Below are positions 11,301 through 22,951 of a DNA stretch of 64,000 bases, piece after piece. The notes under the pieces are model-generated. The model was not told the DNA's origin and searched no databases. It saw nothing but the letters and a program-made list of their open reading frames with translations. Made by a program: the position numbers and the translations under genes. The stretch covers positions 1 through 64,000 of the forward strand of contig JAKZAN010000135.1 in assembly GCA_023053545.1 (NCBI GenBank), read 5' to 3'. The stretch's first letter is position 1; every line of letters starts with the position of its first letter. This DNA comes from Lepidurus packardi. Taxonomy: Eukaryota; Arthropoda; Branchiopoda; Notostraca; Triopsidae.

Positions 11301-12815
11301 TCACATTAGTTTTTTGAGCAGCAGATTCTCTTTCTTCTCGATCAGCGCCTGTCGTTTCGACCTCAGGATGTCGTTGCTCATCACCATCGCCTACAGACTC
11401 AGCAGCTAGAACTCCTACATTTGTCTCCCTGCCTCCTCTTCTCTTCCTCCATCCACTGCTGCTTCCCGAAGGTATAGCAGGTCGTTCCTCAGTTTTTCTG
11501 GCACCAACTACAGGTTACGCTCTAGTTCCCTAAGTTTGCTGCGTGCTTCGTCGAAAGTCTTCCTGAGTTGGTAGATGTGTTTGGGCTCGGACTGCCGCAG
11601 CATCTCGATCTTCTCTTCGTACTCCCTGATCTCTCGGCGGGTGTCTTCCTCCATGCGTCTCTTTTCCTGCGCTGCCTGCATGTGCTCGAGGTTGCGTTCG
11701 AATAGCCTCTGTTCATTGGCTCGGAGTCGTTCTCTGAGTCTACAGATTTCCTCTTTCAATCGGAAATACTCTGCTGGATCGTAGCCTTACTGTAGCTATC
11801 TTCTGAGTTTTTCCTACTTCTTGACATTGATTTTCTGCTGGAGAGAGTCCAGGTATTGCTGTTCTCGCACCTAAGACTCTAATTTTCTCTTGAGATTCCA
11901 AACATCCTCCTTTATCAGGTCGATTTTCTTATTGAATGCCTCCTTCCCACCTACTGACCCACGGGGGTTTACGAAGTCAAGCTCTAGATCTGTCGTCTCC
12001 GAAATCATCCATAAGTGTTCTTTCAGCTGTTTAAGAGTCATACGCTTGGAAGGATCTCTCTGGACTAGCCTGCGAACGACATCTCTCGCGAGGGTCGGAA
12101 AGCCTTAGGGAAACTTGATCTCAAGATGCATAATTGCATCTTCGACATTCTGGTCTGGCTGGGCGACAAAAGGATTATCGCCAACCAGGAGTTCATAAAT
12201 CATGACTCCAAGGTTCCACAAATCCACACTCTCAGTGTAAGGAGTATTGGAGACTATTTCGGGAGCCATATAGATCTGTGTTCCTGCATAGGTTTCCCTC
12301 TTGCCTCCTTTGGTGTCGATAGTATTGGCAGATCCGAAGTCTGTGATCTTACAAATCCCAGATCTGTCCAGCAGAATATTCTCAGGTTTCAGATCGCGAT
12401 GGATGATGGGATACTAATGGGAGTGCAGGTACTCCAGTCCATTCACGATGTCCTTGATATAGCGGAGCACTTTGTTCTCGGAGAACTTCCCGAAGCTCTG
12501 CAGCTGGTCATACAGGGAGCCACCCTCCGCCAGTTCCAAAACCATATTGAGGTGCAACTCATCCTCGAAGGAGTCGTAGAGTTTGATTATATTGTCGTGT
12601 TCCATGCTTTTCATGAGATCTACCTCCATCTGAATCTGGCGCCTGATCCTTTAGTCATGCAGCTTGTACTTTTTGACTCGTTTTAGGGCGAAGTGCTGGT
12701 TCGTGGCAATCTTCCTGACCCTGATGACTTCGGCATAGCCTCCATTCCCGAGTGGCTCGAGTTCCTCATACTATCTGATGATGGATTTACGGAGGTAGTG
12801 CTAGTAGTGATGCAT
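11301..12815 (-). CDS. Ser/Thr protein kinase (Aurora/NEK-like)
   Basis: A kinase of about 504 residues with all catalytic motifs. These are the glycine loop LGNGGYAEV, FALKRV (Lys), HRDLKPEN, DFGSAN, YMAPE, DLWNLGV and a final Arg in DPSKRM. The catalytic domain occupies roughly residues 20-285. The remaining 220 residues form a coiled coil rich in Glu, Arg, Lys and Leu (for example LRERLRANEQRLFERNLEHM). N-terminal kinase plus C-terminal coiled coil suggests a NEK or Aurora relative acting at microtubules or basal bodies. One exon, ATG at 12815, TGA at 11301. Internal TAA/TAG occur, one before GFP in the IKFP-EGFP segment where Glu is usual. Confidence 0.9.
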
Positions 12816-13105
12816 GGCGCTTTAATTAGTAATATAGATATTGGGAGTATGGGACACTGGCTACGGGTGCAGAGTGGTCAAATACAAAGTCTTAATGTTG
12901 GGCTGCGTCGCTCCTAATTTCCTGGACTCCTGCTATGGCTCCAGGTAGGCAAAACTATTGCATTTTAGTTATCATGTGTCGTACTAAAAGCCCAACTAAT
13001 TCATCTGAACAATCCTAATGCAATTCAAAATCATATATTTAGAGCAAGAGTCCATAGCCAAATAATACTGTCTTAATTTAAAATATTAGCACACCCTTAT
13101 CCTTC

Positions 13106-13846
13106 ATGGCAGCTACTCATCAGCACATCGAGTACAAACACGTGGCATTCGACACCTCCTATGCTGCAGTCTGTTCCGTCTGCCTCACCTCCCTCTTTCA
13201 TCTCGAATGCGTAGACACCCTCGCCAAACTCAACCATTCTAACTATCTCCTGCTCGACCCCCAATACCTCCCAGAAAGCCTAAGCATCGACCAGTCCCAT
13301 CACCTACACTTCCTGGAAGGCCCTCTCAGCCATAATCTCCTGTGCTCAGTGCACTGTCAGAAATGCAGGCAAAAAGTCGGGTACAATATGATTGGTCCGC
13401 ACTTCTCAATCTCCGAAATCCTAAAAGACAAACTTCTCATAATGACAGAGACTGTGCGCATTCTATTGGCTTCGGACATCCAAGAGAAGGGTGCAGGATT
13501 AGCAACAGTACTCGATTTGGGCTCAGTGTTTAGCACGAAGTCCTTCTAGCTCTACCAATTCAAATAGATAGCAGCCGACAAGAAAGAGAGCAACGTTCGC
13601 AGTGCTAAGGATTCAGCAGGGACCAAGTAAAATCTAAAGAGGCAGAAGCCAGACGAATAGGCGAGCAGGAAACCAGAACAGGACCTAGCACAGATGAAGC
13701 AGTAGCTGGCCAGTGGAGTGGCTCTGTTCGCGAAGGTACTGGGGAAGTTTTAAAAGAGGCTAGATGAAGTGGAGATAGCGGTGCTCAGATGTAATCAGAA
13801 TGTGGAAGGACTGACAGGGTTGGCTAAACAAAAAGGCAAAAAGTGA
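13106..13846 (+). CDS. Mis18-like zinc-fold protein
   Basis: A protein of about 246 residues. The first 120 residues hold two CxxC pairs, CSVC near residue 24 and CQKC near residue 91, followed by RQKVGYNMIG and FSISEILKDKLLI. This spacing and the glycine-tyrosine after the second pair resemble the Mis18/Yippee zinc beta-fold. The C-terminal half is charged and ends in a predicted helix (LGKFEKRLDEVEIAVL), as in Mis18, which oligomerises through such a helix. Mis18 proteins license CENP-A loading at centromeres. The match rests on motif spacing only, so Yippee-like or cereblon-fold proteins are alternatives. Stop is TGA 13844. Confidence 0.65.
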
Positions 13847-13920
13847 TCGTGCTGTGACTTAGCACATACAACATAGAGTTTGTTTCTCTACTTTTCAAAA
13901 TGATATTAAGGAATATTCTT

Positions 13921-14325
13921 TCACATATCATCATTTCTTAATGCTCCCAGACGAACAAGAGTCAGCTGTCCAGTAATACACTCCTGACCGGTAGAATCAT
14001 CAACCAGCCTCATGCTTGCATCAGTATCTCCATTCGGATTCTCTCCCTTCTCTTCAGTCACACTCAGAGTCACATTGCGATCAGGATACACGGGCGAAAT
14101 GAACTTCACAGCAAGGGTGCCCAGACGGTGAGTATCCTTATAATGCTGCTGTATTATTTTTTGGAGCAGACATGTGCCGAGCATACCATGTGCGATGTTG
14201 TCGTTGAAACGGGAGGCCTTGCCGAACTGGGGGTCCCAGTGTAGACGGTTATGATCTCCGGAGGCCGTGCAGAACATCTTGATGAATTAGCGAGTGATGG
14301 CGACAGTTGTGGAGTACTGAGTCAT
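13921..14325 (-). CDS. MaoC-like hot-dog dehydratase
   Basis: A single hot-dog domain of about 134 residues. The segment ASGDHNRLHWDPQFGKAS carries the hydratase motif with the catalytic Asp and His of (R)-specific enoyl-CoA hydratases, and it is followed by IAHGMLG. TAA near the start, in ITR-E-FI, sits at the acidic position of the usual T-x-E-D-V motif. Such proteins hydrate 2-enoyl-CoA in mitochondrial fatty acid synthesis or beta-oxidation. ATG at 14325 gives MTQYSTTVAIT with no clear targeting peptide. Stop is TGA 13921. It converges with the Mis18-like gene. Confidence 0.88.
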
Positions 14326-14497
14326 TGGGAGGGGTACTATTGGCAATTCTGGATATTTATGAAGGATGGCCTAAACAATATAGCAGGAGGGTCATAGCAG
14401 ATTTAGTGAATGTATAATTCTTGTCTTGGGTTATATGTTAGTCTGGCTGAGCCTTTTCCAAAAACCGTTTCTTAATATCGACATTCTATCGCCAATA

Positions 14498-14668
14498 TCA
14501 TCGATGAAAGTGTCGAGGAATATATTAAAGCAACTACCTCAAACATATCTTTCTATGTATCGCCTCGAGTCCCCACATATACCACTGATTAGATCTCCCT
14601 TGCTCATCCTCTTTGCTCCATAACCACATCATCTCATGCTCTGACCAATAAGTCATCATGCCTCCCAT
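14498..14668 (-). CDS. Possible small Met/Trp-rich protein
   Basis: An open frame of 56 codons from ATG 14668 to TGA 14498 that begins MGGMMTYWSEHEMMW and continues with acidic and aromatic residues. Two TAG/TAA codons read as Glu near the end. The composition (many Met, Trp and Glu) looks more like protein than the neighbouring frames. It also extends upstream without an ATG, so it could be a last exon or a relic. It lies in the 470-base spacer between MaoC and the lectin gene, which otherwise holds nothing I recognise. No family is recognised. Confidence 0.25.
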
Positions 14669-14792
14669 GCTCGAATTAACTACATCAAATTCGATCAGGT
14701 TCCGTTTCTTGCCTGCCACCCTTCAAAAATACCCATTTATTAATGACTCTATCATAATCAATATCAAAACATTCTAAAAAACACTGAACATC

Positions 14793-15680
14793 ATGTGGGG
14801 ACAACAACCGCAAGGCTTCGGAGGCCAACAGGGCTTCGGAGGACAACAAGGCTTCGGAGGACAGCAAGGATTCAATCAGGGCGGGTTCGGCGGAGGCAAC
14901 TACATCGGAGTCCCTGCTAGCATTGGCTCAGTCATCGGCCAGCCCTATTCCCACGGTTTCAACCTGAGCAGCCAACCTCGCTATATGATCAGAACCAAAG
15001 GCACAGGCAGAGCCCTCGATGCTTCTCAGACCAGCGACTGGGGCAACATGGCAGGAGACCTCATTGTCTATGATTACGTAGGTGGAGCCAACCAGCAATG
15101 GTACATCGTAAGAGATGGCATGGACTTCATCCTAGTCAACTGCAAGTCTGGCAAAGTGCTCGATTCAAGCGGAGGCTCGATGGGAGGGGGATTTAACGCC
15201 GGCATGAACACTGGAATAGGTGGCTTTGGCATAAACGCAGGCACAGGCATCGCAGGTGTTGCGGGAGGACATGGGCATATGGATCGCAAGGACAGGACGA
15301 CTGAGAATGTCTACAATGGTTCTGCTGGTCAAAGATGGAGGATCCAGGAAAAAGTTGCTGGCATGGGAGAGTTCATTATTTACAGCTCTGCCTCCGGAAA
15401 GGCCTTGGATGTTTGCGGTGCTAATGGCGACAACAACACTCCGGTCATCACTTACACTTTCCACGGTAAAGACAACCAGGTCTGGTTCATCACTCCTGCA
15501 CAAGGGGCAGGCTTTAATAATAACCAGGGTGGCTTCAACCAGGGAGGCTTCAACCAAGGCGGATTTAACCAAGGCGGATTCAACCAAGGTGGATTAAACC
15601 AGGGAGGCTTCAACGGCGGAATGGGAGGAGGCTTCAACGGCGGAATGGGAGGAGGATTCAACGCTGGAACTGGATGGTGA
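14793..15680 (+). CDS. Ricin-B-like beta-trefoil lectin with Gly-Gln-Phe repeats
   Basis: A protein of 295 residues. The centre is a beta-trefoil of the ricin B type, with three QxW motifs (NQQWYI, GQRWRI, NQVWFI) and the repeated K-x-L-D element (GRALDAS, GKVLDSS, GKALDVC). It is flanked by low-complexity arms: four GFGGQQ-type repeats at the N-terminus and about nine NQGGF or NGGMGGGF repeats at the C-terminus. There is no signal peptide, so it is probably cytosolic or unconventionally secreted. Gly/Gln/Phe/Asn repeats often mediate self-association. No TAA or TAG is used, in contrast to the neighbours, which may reflect high expression. Stop is TGA 15678. Confidence 0.85.
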   Translation: MWGQQPQGFGGQQGFGGQQGFGGQQGFNQGGFGGGNYIGVPASIGSVIGQPYSHGFNLSSQPRYMIRTKGTGRALDASQTSDWGNMAGDLIVYDYVGGANQQWYIVRDGMDFILVNCKSGKVLDSSGGSMGGGFNAGMNTGIGGFGINAGTGIAGVAGGHGHMDRKDRTTENVYNGSAGQRWRIQEKVAGMGEFIIYSSASGKALDVCGANGDNNTPVITYTFHGKDNQVWFITPAQGAGFNNNQGGFNQGGFNQGGFNQGGFNQGGLNQGGFNGGMGGGFNGGMGGGFNAGTGW

Positions 15681-15792
15681 TCAAATATGTACAATCGCTC
15701 CATAGAAATGTTTTTGCTTTCGATGATATGGCTAAGGCAGTTTGTTTTGAATGAAAGCTTCAGGCATTAAGATAGTTAGATCATACACAGTG

Positions 15793-18700
15793 TCACAATG
15801 CCACCAAACTTTCCTCCATACTCAGATTCCGGTAGAAGAGCAGATACACTTGGCTCTCGTCGATGCTCTAAAAGTTTACGATCTGCGTGGTTTCATCATC
15901 GCAAAGCACCCAATTCTTCTTGTTCTTCAGTACGTAGGTGAAGTAGTGTCCTGCGAACCCGCTGCCTCGGTGGCACGTCACTGCATAGAGCTCGTACTTC
16001 GCAGGCAGCATCTTGTTCACTAGGATGTCCTCGATGCTGACGGACTTGGGAATCTCTATATGATTGTCCATTTTTTCGAGATAGTTGTTCACGAATTTGA
16101 ATCTCTTGACGTGCACGATTAGGATGCTGGGAGGTCTCTCCACGAGGGGAGTGATGATGGCTTCGTTGTGCTGGCACTTCTCGCACTTGAATTCTACGTT
16201 CTCTGTCTTTGAATAAAGTCTGAAACATTGATCTAGGGAGTTCTTCAGCTTCTATTTGAGTCTACAGACGTCTTTGTAGGACTCAGTCGCAAAGATTTTG
16301 TGAGTGTCCACTCTATAGGCTGCGGGGTCGCACCAATCCAGACTGAATGTCACTCCCCTGACATCGAACTGCAAACAGGCAGGGCGATCGCCTTGGGGAG
16401 TACATCCTTTACAAAACATATCCAGAGTTTAAGATGTGTCTGTGCTTTCGACTTCCAGTGTATCAATCCTCGTCCTCTTATGGCAAAAAATACAAGTATC
16501 GTTATGGCGGTTTAGAACCTTGATGCGATAGGGGACTGGAAGAGACATGAATTTGGAGAGCCAGCTCTCTTAAACGGGTTGTTCCTAATTGTTCAGGATG
16601 AAAAGACGGGAACGCTCGTCCTTGTTGATGAGGATGCGGGTATCCATCTCCCCAGACATCTGGAGCTCAAAGTTATTGTCGGCCAAAGATTTGCCCCTAG
16701 TATTTTTTTCGAGGTCGATGGAGTCGGGGTTGGGAGTCTCGCCTTTAGCATAGCAATCGTAGATGCTCTAAACGGATATGTCAAAGATAAAAAGTACCTT
16801 GTCGATGAATCTCTCTGCCGATGTATTGATCAATTCCACAATGTCATTCCACAGCATCCATTCTGGGAATCGGATCGTGAAGGGGACGGAGAAGTACTCT
16901 GATTTGTTTTTGATCTTGTTGTGCCGTCTGTGAAGAACGTATATAGTGCTCGCAGGATTCCGACTCGTTTTGCTCTGGAAAGGTGCAACTCGATCCTCAG
17001 TGGTGTCATTTTCACCCTAGAAGGTCTCATATTTGACACGCCCTCTGTCCTCGCCCAGATATCTGCCGACTTGCCACCCTGTGTAGTAGTATGCATCGAT
17101 CAAGGCTCCTGGAGCCAGGTTGTAGGGGAAAGGTTTGCTATTGCTGAGGGTCGGCTGGCGGTAGTTTTCCTGGTCGACCTTAAAATCGAGGTCTTTGAAC
17201 ATCTCGTAGATTACTATCGTGTCAGTTTCCCTCACATACAACTCGCTCAAAGTCATCTTGTATTCGGCATTCTCGAAGAACTTGCGATATTCACTTCCGA
17301 TGAGTTCCGCGAACAGCAAATCGGAGGGTGGTAATCCTATAAGCTGGCTCATTCCGTCCACAAGTTCGCCTAAAGTGGAGTTTTTTTTTAGTCTAAGTCC
17401 ATATCCTTTGAGGCTTTTTATAGGAGCTTCCTTAGATTTGCGAGCTGGGAAGAAAGTAGCGAAATAAAACAAGTCCTTGATTTCTGGGACGGGGACGCTC
17501 AAGACATAGAAATCCTCAGTTTTGCGCAGCTCATGATTACAGGAAGTGCATTTGATATTGCGAGTCTCGGAACCCTGGAAGAACTTCTCTATGATGGAAT
17601 ACTTGTGGCTTTTGTCGTTGATTTCGACCTGGCTTAGTTTCTTAACCTCTCGCAGATTGATTTTGGAAGTAGAGAGTTCATCGGATATCTTGTTCAGAAA
17701 TGATGACAGAAACTACTAAGCGTCCTGCTGGTCGAAGTTCGAAAACATGGGCATGCTTTCGCTGATCGCTCTCCTCAGGTTTATAGGTTTAGCGTAGGAC
17801 TCCTTTTTCTTGCGCATCTGCACTGCCAGATAAGACAGTTCAGCGATAAGTAAGTTACCTGCGGTGCGTTTTTCCGTTAGAACTACTTCTTAGAAGTGTC
17901 GCTCGGCAAGGAAGTTCCCGAAAAGAGGAGTGACCAGGAGACTCTGAATGACTGCGTTCATGTAACAGGAGTTGCCAAGATTCGCGAGTCCCGTATGCAC
18001 GATGTTGGTGGGATCAGGCATCGTGGTAAAGGTTGAACAGATCCTTTCGTAGGCCTCATTTTCATAGTGCTGGTCTGCTTCGAAGGGTTTGTTTTTAAAG
18101 TGTATTTTGACATTTTTAGGATCGATGCTAACCACATATCCCTCGATGATCTAGTGTACATTTCTGAACTGCACAGTATTGCCGTAGTTATAGATGTTTT
18201 TTGCAGGCTTATAGGGGTAGTTTGAGACATCAGGGTTGTTTTAGCTCAGGAATTGCTGTTCGAGGGATTTGTCAACCAGACACACGAAACCTTGATTAGT
18301 CAATCCAGAAGCGGAGATGACCAAATGGCTTGGTAGTACGCTCCATAAAGATTATCCCAGGTTTCGTTTGTAGATTACGGCATCGTGGGGCATTATGTCT
18401 TGCAATAGAGAACTGACGGGAGTGGAGTACCCGACCAGAGCCTGACTCTTCTTGCCAGCTACAAACTTGCCTGTCTTCCTGTTCACCTCGACGACATTGA
18501 TATGTATCTTCTTGATTTCAGGGTACTTGAAAGAAAACTCAGGGCCTCCCTTGTATACTTATAACAGCGTTTTCCACATCCATTCAGGCACATAGATCAC
18601 ATCTTTGTAGTTTTGTAAGGTCTCCTTGATCTGGCCTTCGAACTCGCCTTCGATGAGATGGTTATCGATTTTGTTGGGTCTTCTGAGGGCGAAGTCAATG

Positions 18701-19803
18701 GAGGCTTTCCTGAAGACTGAGGTCTCGAGAGAAATATTGTGCTGAGAGTGATGGAGAGAGACGACGGAGTTTTTGCTGTGCTGGAAGAGTTTGTTGGATT
18801 CTTCGATGATTTCGATATCGAACTTCAGATCATACTTTGACTACACGTATCTCCTCCTACAGATTTGTAATACTCTTATTAATTTGCTTATCGCCCCGGG
18901 ATTTTTACCATGTTTCGAACCATTTGAATTCCAACGCGTAAATACTATCTCCCGCACCCAGAAGCACTTTTCCCTTCAATTTCTCTAGTCGCTCTATCAG
19001 TCCTTCCTCCGCCCTGCTTCTCAGACAGTCGAAACTGCTCCGGAACTCCTTCAGATTAAAATTAGACTGAAGAAATCCCATGAACTATTCCCTCGTAACT
19101 CCCTCGAGCTGACTCCTCAGTTTGCTACCCGTTCCAGAACTGTCGCTAATGAAGGAACGCAGATCGCTCAGAAACCTGGTGAACTCTATCTTGGTGATAG
19201 TGTTGGGATCGAGGGCGTAGGCAGAAAATATGACTTCAGGAAAGCGAGATGACTAGATTTGCATGATCATGCTGAGGCCGTAGATGAGTTCGATTGAAGA
19301 GAGGTTTTGATCTTTATTGAAGTCGAAAAAGTAGAAAATGCGTTATTGGAAGCCCTATGGACAGTCAGTAATGGAATTGCAGAATAAAGAAGAGGAAAAG
19401 GGGTCAAATGCATGAAGGTTTACTGAAGAGTGCATCTGCTGGATGAGCGGGAACATCTAGATAAACATTTTCTGGTTCATTCTTTTCTTGTTATGCTGCT
19501 GGCAGATTTCGAAGTATCTGTCTTTGATGGCGTTGACTTCGCCCGGTGGCCATCTGTTGATGAGTTCGTCGATGTTGAGTTTGTGGTAGTTGACTAAGCG
19601 TAAAGATGGTGCGTGGAGGTGGTTGAGGAGGGAGGTGAGGATTCATTATGGGAGGGCATGAACAATCGCCATCGGACGAACAAGGAAAGAATTGCAAAGG
19701 CTTTAGAAAAGAGTGGCGACGGGCGAAACAGATGCACAGAAAGTAGGTGGTTATTACTTGTGGTCGGAGTGGCTCGAGCCTTCTGGGTAAAACAGCCTCC
19801 CAT
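15793..19803 (-). CDS. USP32-like ubiquitin-specific protease
   Basis: A deubiquitinase of about 1264 residues with the USP32 order. It has an N-terminal MGGC (myristoylation-type), a first EF-hand-like block (EVNAIKDRYFEIC), an EF-hand DFNKDQNLSSIE, and a DUSP domain (WFETWRRYV ... VPEWMWKTLL). The catalytic USP domain follows, with Cys box GLANLGNSCYMNA, QQDA-QFL, zinc ribbons CTSC and CEKC, and His box GSGFAGHYFTYV. The insertion YGLRLKKNSTLGELV matches the UBL segment inside USP32. Introns are 19594-19757 (164 nt) and 18857-18908 (52 nt). Both are in phase, and the first joins the myristoylation exon to the EF-hand block. Stop is TGA 15793. Membrane attachment near the Golgi is likely by analogy. 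Confidence 0.92.
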
Positions 19804-20158
19804 GAGTCAAACAAGATGGATGCGATATTTGGGAAGTAGAAAGGACTTAGTATTTTCAACTATTAAGTATATAGCAGGTATAGTACGATCTCTTCTTCCT
19901 ACTCATTGACTTTAGGATGGAACATTGTAACATTGTGATACTAACAAGCAAAAGCGAATCACTCGGTTGCTAATCTACGATTGTCCGCCACTGTCACTGA
20001 GTTGTACAGTACCTAACAGCAACTCCGAAACCAAGGATTGAATCGATTTCGACTACCAGCCTTGATCGGACCAGTTTTAGTTTAGTGTTGGGAATATATA
20101 GATGTATCTTGAAAAATATTATCCACTCCAAACCCCAGAATCCATCCTTCATTTTCCA

Positions 20159-21610
20159 TCAGTTGCCTCCCCGACTCATTTTCCAGTATATTTTGAACCT
20201 GTCCCACCACCCTATTTCCAGAGTCTACATGCAGCACTTCATTATCTCCTCGTATACTTGCACCCCTCGCCCACCGTGCATATTCTCGATCGAAAGTCCG
20301 AAATCATTGATCTTAAACAACAGCAGTACTTAGCGCTTAAGCTCGTTTAAGACCACATTGATGTTGTAAGCGTATTCCTGTGCCAGCTGCTGCAGTTCCT
20401 ACATCTAGCCTTCCTTTACGATTAGTCGATCCAGTTTTTGTGTTGAGGTCAGAGTGTCATATCTGCGCGATGTTAGCATCGAACAGAAGAGTTGCGGATT
20501 CTGAGTCCCCAGGTCTGCAGACGCCTCGAAGATCTGCTTCTCGTTCTGGGTGAGGATACCCATCCAAAGACGACAGTAGTCTTTGCGTACTTTGGGTGAG
20601 AGTTATTGGTAGAGACCATGGTCCAAAAAGACGATTTCGCTGTCGTCTTTGGTTCCTTACTTTTTACGCACGAGTATGTTGCCAGAGTGGGGGTCTGCAT
20701 GTACGAAGCCATAGGTGAAGATCATACGCGTGAGAATTCGGGCCACATGACGAGCTACTTTCTTGCTGTCCAGCCCCATTTTCCTTATCTCGTCGACCTG
20801 GTGGACATGTGCGCCTCTCAGGAACTCCATGATGAGAAGTCTCTGGGTGGTTGGCCCATAGACCTGAGGCACCACGAAGTTCTTTTCCTTTCTGAGCATT
20901 TACTTGACTCTGCTGATGTTGTGGGCCTCTGCTGTGAAATCTAGTTCGCGCGGTAGGTTTATTTCCATCTCTTCCACGAGCCACATGTATTTAAACTCCG
21001 GAAAGAGTCTCTCGCCCATACTCACGAAGGTCCTGATCATGCGTATATCAGCTTTGGAGCTTTCAATCAGCCCATGATGCTGAACCTTGACTGCTACTTC
21101 CTTTCCATTGCTGGCTAGTCGTGCTCGGTGCACCTGTGCGATCGAGGCAGAAGCGATGGGGTCTTTATCGAACTCACTAAACATAGTTTATAAAGGCTGA
21201 TGGATCTCTTGTTCGACAATCTTCTTGATCTAGGTATAGTCGTCAACTTTGCACTAAGTTGTCAGCTTTCTGAGCTCATGGCGGTATTAGTTGGGTACTA
21301 TGCTGTCAAGGGAGGCTATTATCTGCCCAAACTTGATGTACAGTCCTCCATTGGTCAGGAAAACCTATCGCAATATCCTGCTTCCTTTGTTATGAAGTTC
21401 GCGGGAAGTCAGGTCAGTATTTGTCTTATAGAGCCAAGCGATATGCGCACAGGCTGCGGTAAGGCGGAACATGCGAAGGTTAGCGTGCCATATGCCCTGC
21501 GCGTCGGAGCGAAGATCGGGAAACATATAGAAGAGGGAGGCATAGCCGAAGGCAAGTGGAGTGGCTACGGCGAGTGCGCCCATCTTGAGTATTTTATAAG
21601 GAGAAGACAT
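20159..21610 (-). CDS. ADCK1-like ABC1/UbiB family kinase
   Basis: A protein of about 483 residues in one exon. It carries the ABC1 family signature GLYIKFGQ, then SASIAQVHRA (the A-rich loop), VAVKVQHHG, ELDFTAEAHN, FVHADPHSGN and LDHGLY. C-terminal blocks LLLFKINDF and MKCCM match ADCK1, an atypical kinase of the mitochondrial inner membrane or intermembrane space involved in lipid and cristae homeostasis. The start, MSSPYKILKMGALAV, contains a hydrophobic stretch that may target or anchor the protein. TAA/TAG codons coincide with conserved Glu, for example in VPN-E-YRHEL and YT-E-IKKIV. Stop is TGA 20159; start ATG is 21610. Confidence 0.92.
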
Positions 21611-21866
21611 GGAGTAAGCTTCGAGGAAAGTAGTTTGCCACGGATGCAGAAAGTCGTGAGAATCGATATTTTATTTGGTAGGGATTGGAATTATTGCTGG
21701 TCAGGTGTGTTGATTCAAACTAGCCGACCTACAATCTCAGCGCGTCCTTGTATTTCCAGCCAATTATATATTTTAACCCAGGCTCACGACTGACTGTAAA
21801 ACTCCGGTTCCAACTCTACTATATATCTCGTGCATATCTGTTATCTTTCAAATCATTGCCCGCCAA

Positions 21867-22850
21867 TCACGATCTTTCCACCGTCTTAACCCGCGCATCG
21901 TTGTACACACTTCGCAGGTGATTCTCATCATTCTGCTGGAACACCAGGTCACTCCACGATAGGAAGTAGCTCCACAAGGCCCCGCTGCTGAAGCACTGGC
22001 TGATATCAGGGATCGGTCCATTTTCGGAGAGTGCCAGCATCTTTGTGCCATTCACAATGTCATGGAGTTGCATGAACATGTTGATGTTGCAATCATACTT
22101 GTAAGCACCTGGGTAGCTGTCATACCCTAAAATATCGACTCGATTGCGACCAGGATACCAATCCTTCTAAGGAGTGCTCCATACCCAGATCAGGTTGTTC
22201 AGCTGGTATTGCACGTCCAAAATCTAGAACATTATATCTAGCAGCTTCTTAGTGGCAGTCGATGTTTTGGCACCCCACCAGAACCACTTTCCGCCTGCTT
22301 CGTGTAGAGGTCTCCACAGTATTGGGATATTCTGCTGTTTTAGGCGTTGCAGTTGTACTGCGATTGCCTCGATATCCTTGATGGTAGCGTTGTATTAGGA
22401 AGTACCGACAGTGACTGCTCGTGTCACGTCGAAGTCGGTATAGTTCGTATAGAATGTGCTGGTTCGGAGCTGTCCTCCAAAAGGAGAGAACCAGTGCCAG
22501 TGAAAAGAAACGATGCCCTTTCTATTCGTATCCTTATACCAAGCGATTGCGTTTGCGACTGTGCCGTCGTCCACAGGGCTCCAGTTGAACCAGGGATTAT
22601 GGGGAGAGTAGTTTTGCATATCAAAGGCCTGGACTAAAGGGGACTGGCCAACGAGGGTCTTAAGATCATTATAGTGGAAACTGGTCTGTCCGGAAAGAAT
22701 GGCGTTGCGGTTATAAGCAGCGATTCTGTCAAATAGGGCACGAGCCTCAGGAGAGGGATTGGTTGCAACTAAAGGATCCCATGAGTGCACAGATACGCAG
22801 AATAGCGAGGACAGAAGGAAGACGCAATAATACAAATAGGGTGCCGGCAT
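21867..22850 (-). CDS. Secreted GH26 beta-mannanase
   Basis: A protein of 327 residues with a signal peptide at the N-terminus (hydrophobic core YYCVFLLSSLFCVSV). The motif ILWRPLHEAGGKWFWWG is the GH26 acid/base block (Glu after His). LSENGPIPD carries the nucleophile Glu, and DWYPGRNRVDILGYDSYPG is the conserved strand between them. GH26 enzymes cut beta-1,4-mannan from plant, algal or fungal food. Several Asn-x-Thr/Ser sites suggest a glycosylated lysosomal or secreted enzyme. TAA/TAG occur as Glu in the frame, so the gene is adapted to the host code. GH26 is mainly bacterial and fungal, so an acquired food-digestion gene is possible. Confidence 0.9.
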
Positions 22851-22951
22851 GTATGAATTATAACTATAAATCTAATGGTCCGAGGACAGGGATTTTCTAT
22901 CACAAAATACTGATAAAATCGAGGGACAACAACAGCTAAATAAGGCAGTAG

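Noticed and set aside
14685-14867. Minus ORF overlapping the lectin start (acidic, FLECFDIDYD)
   Set aside because: It overlaps the 5' end of a clear gene, and its repeated Ser/Glu/Ala/Leu start is simply the complement of the Gly/Gln repeats.
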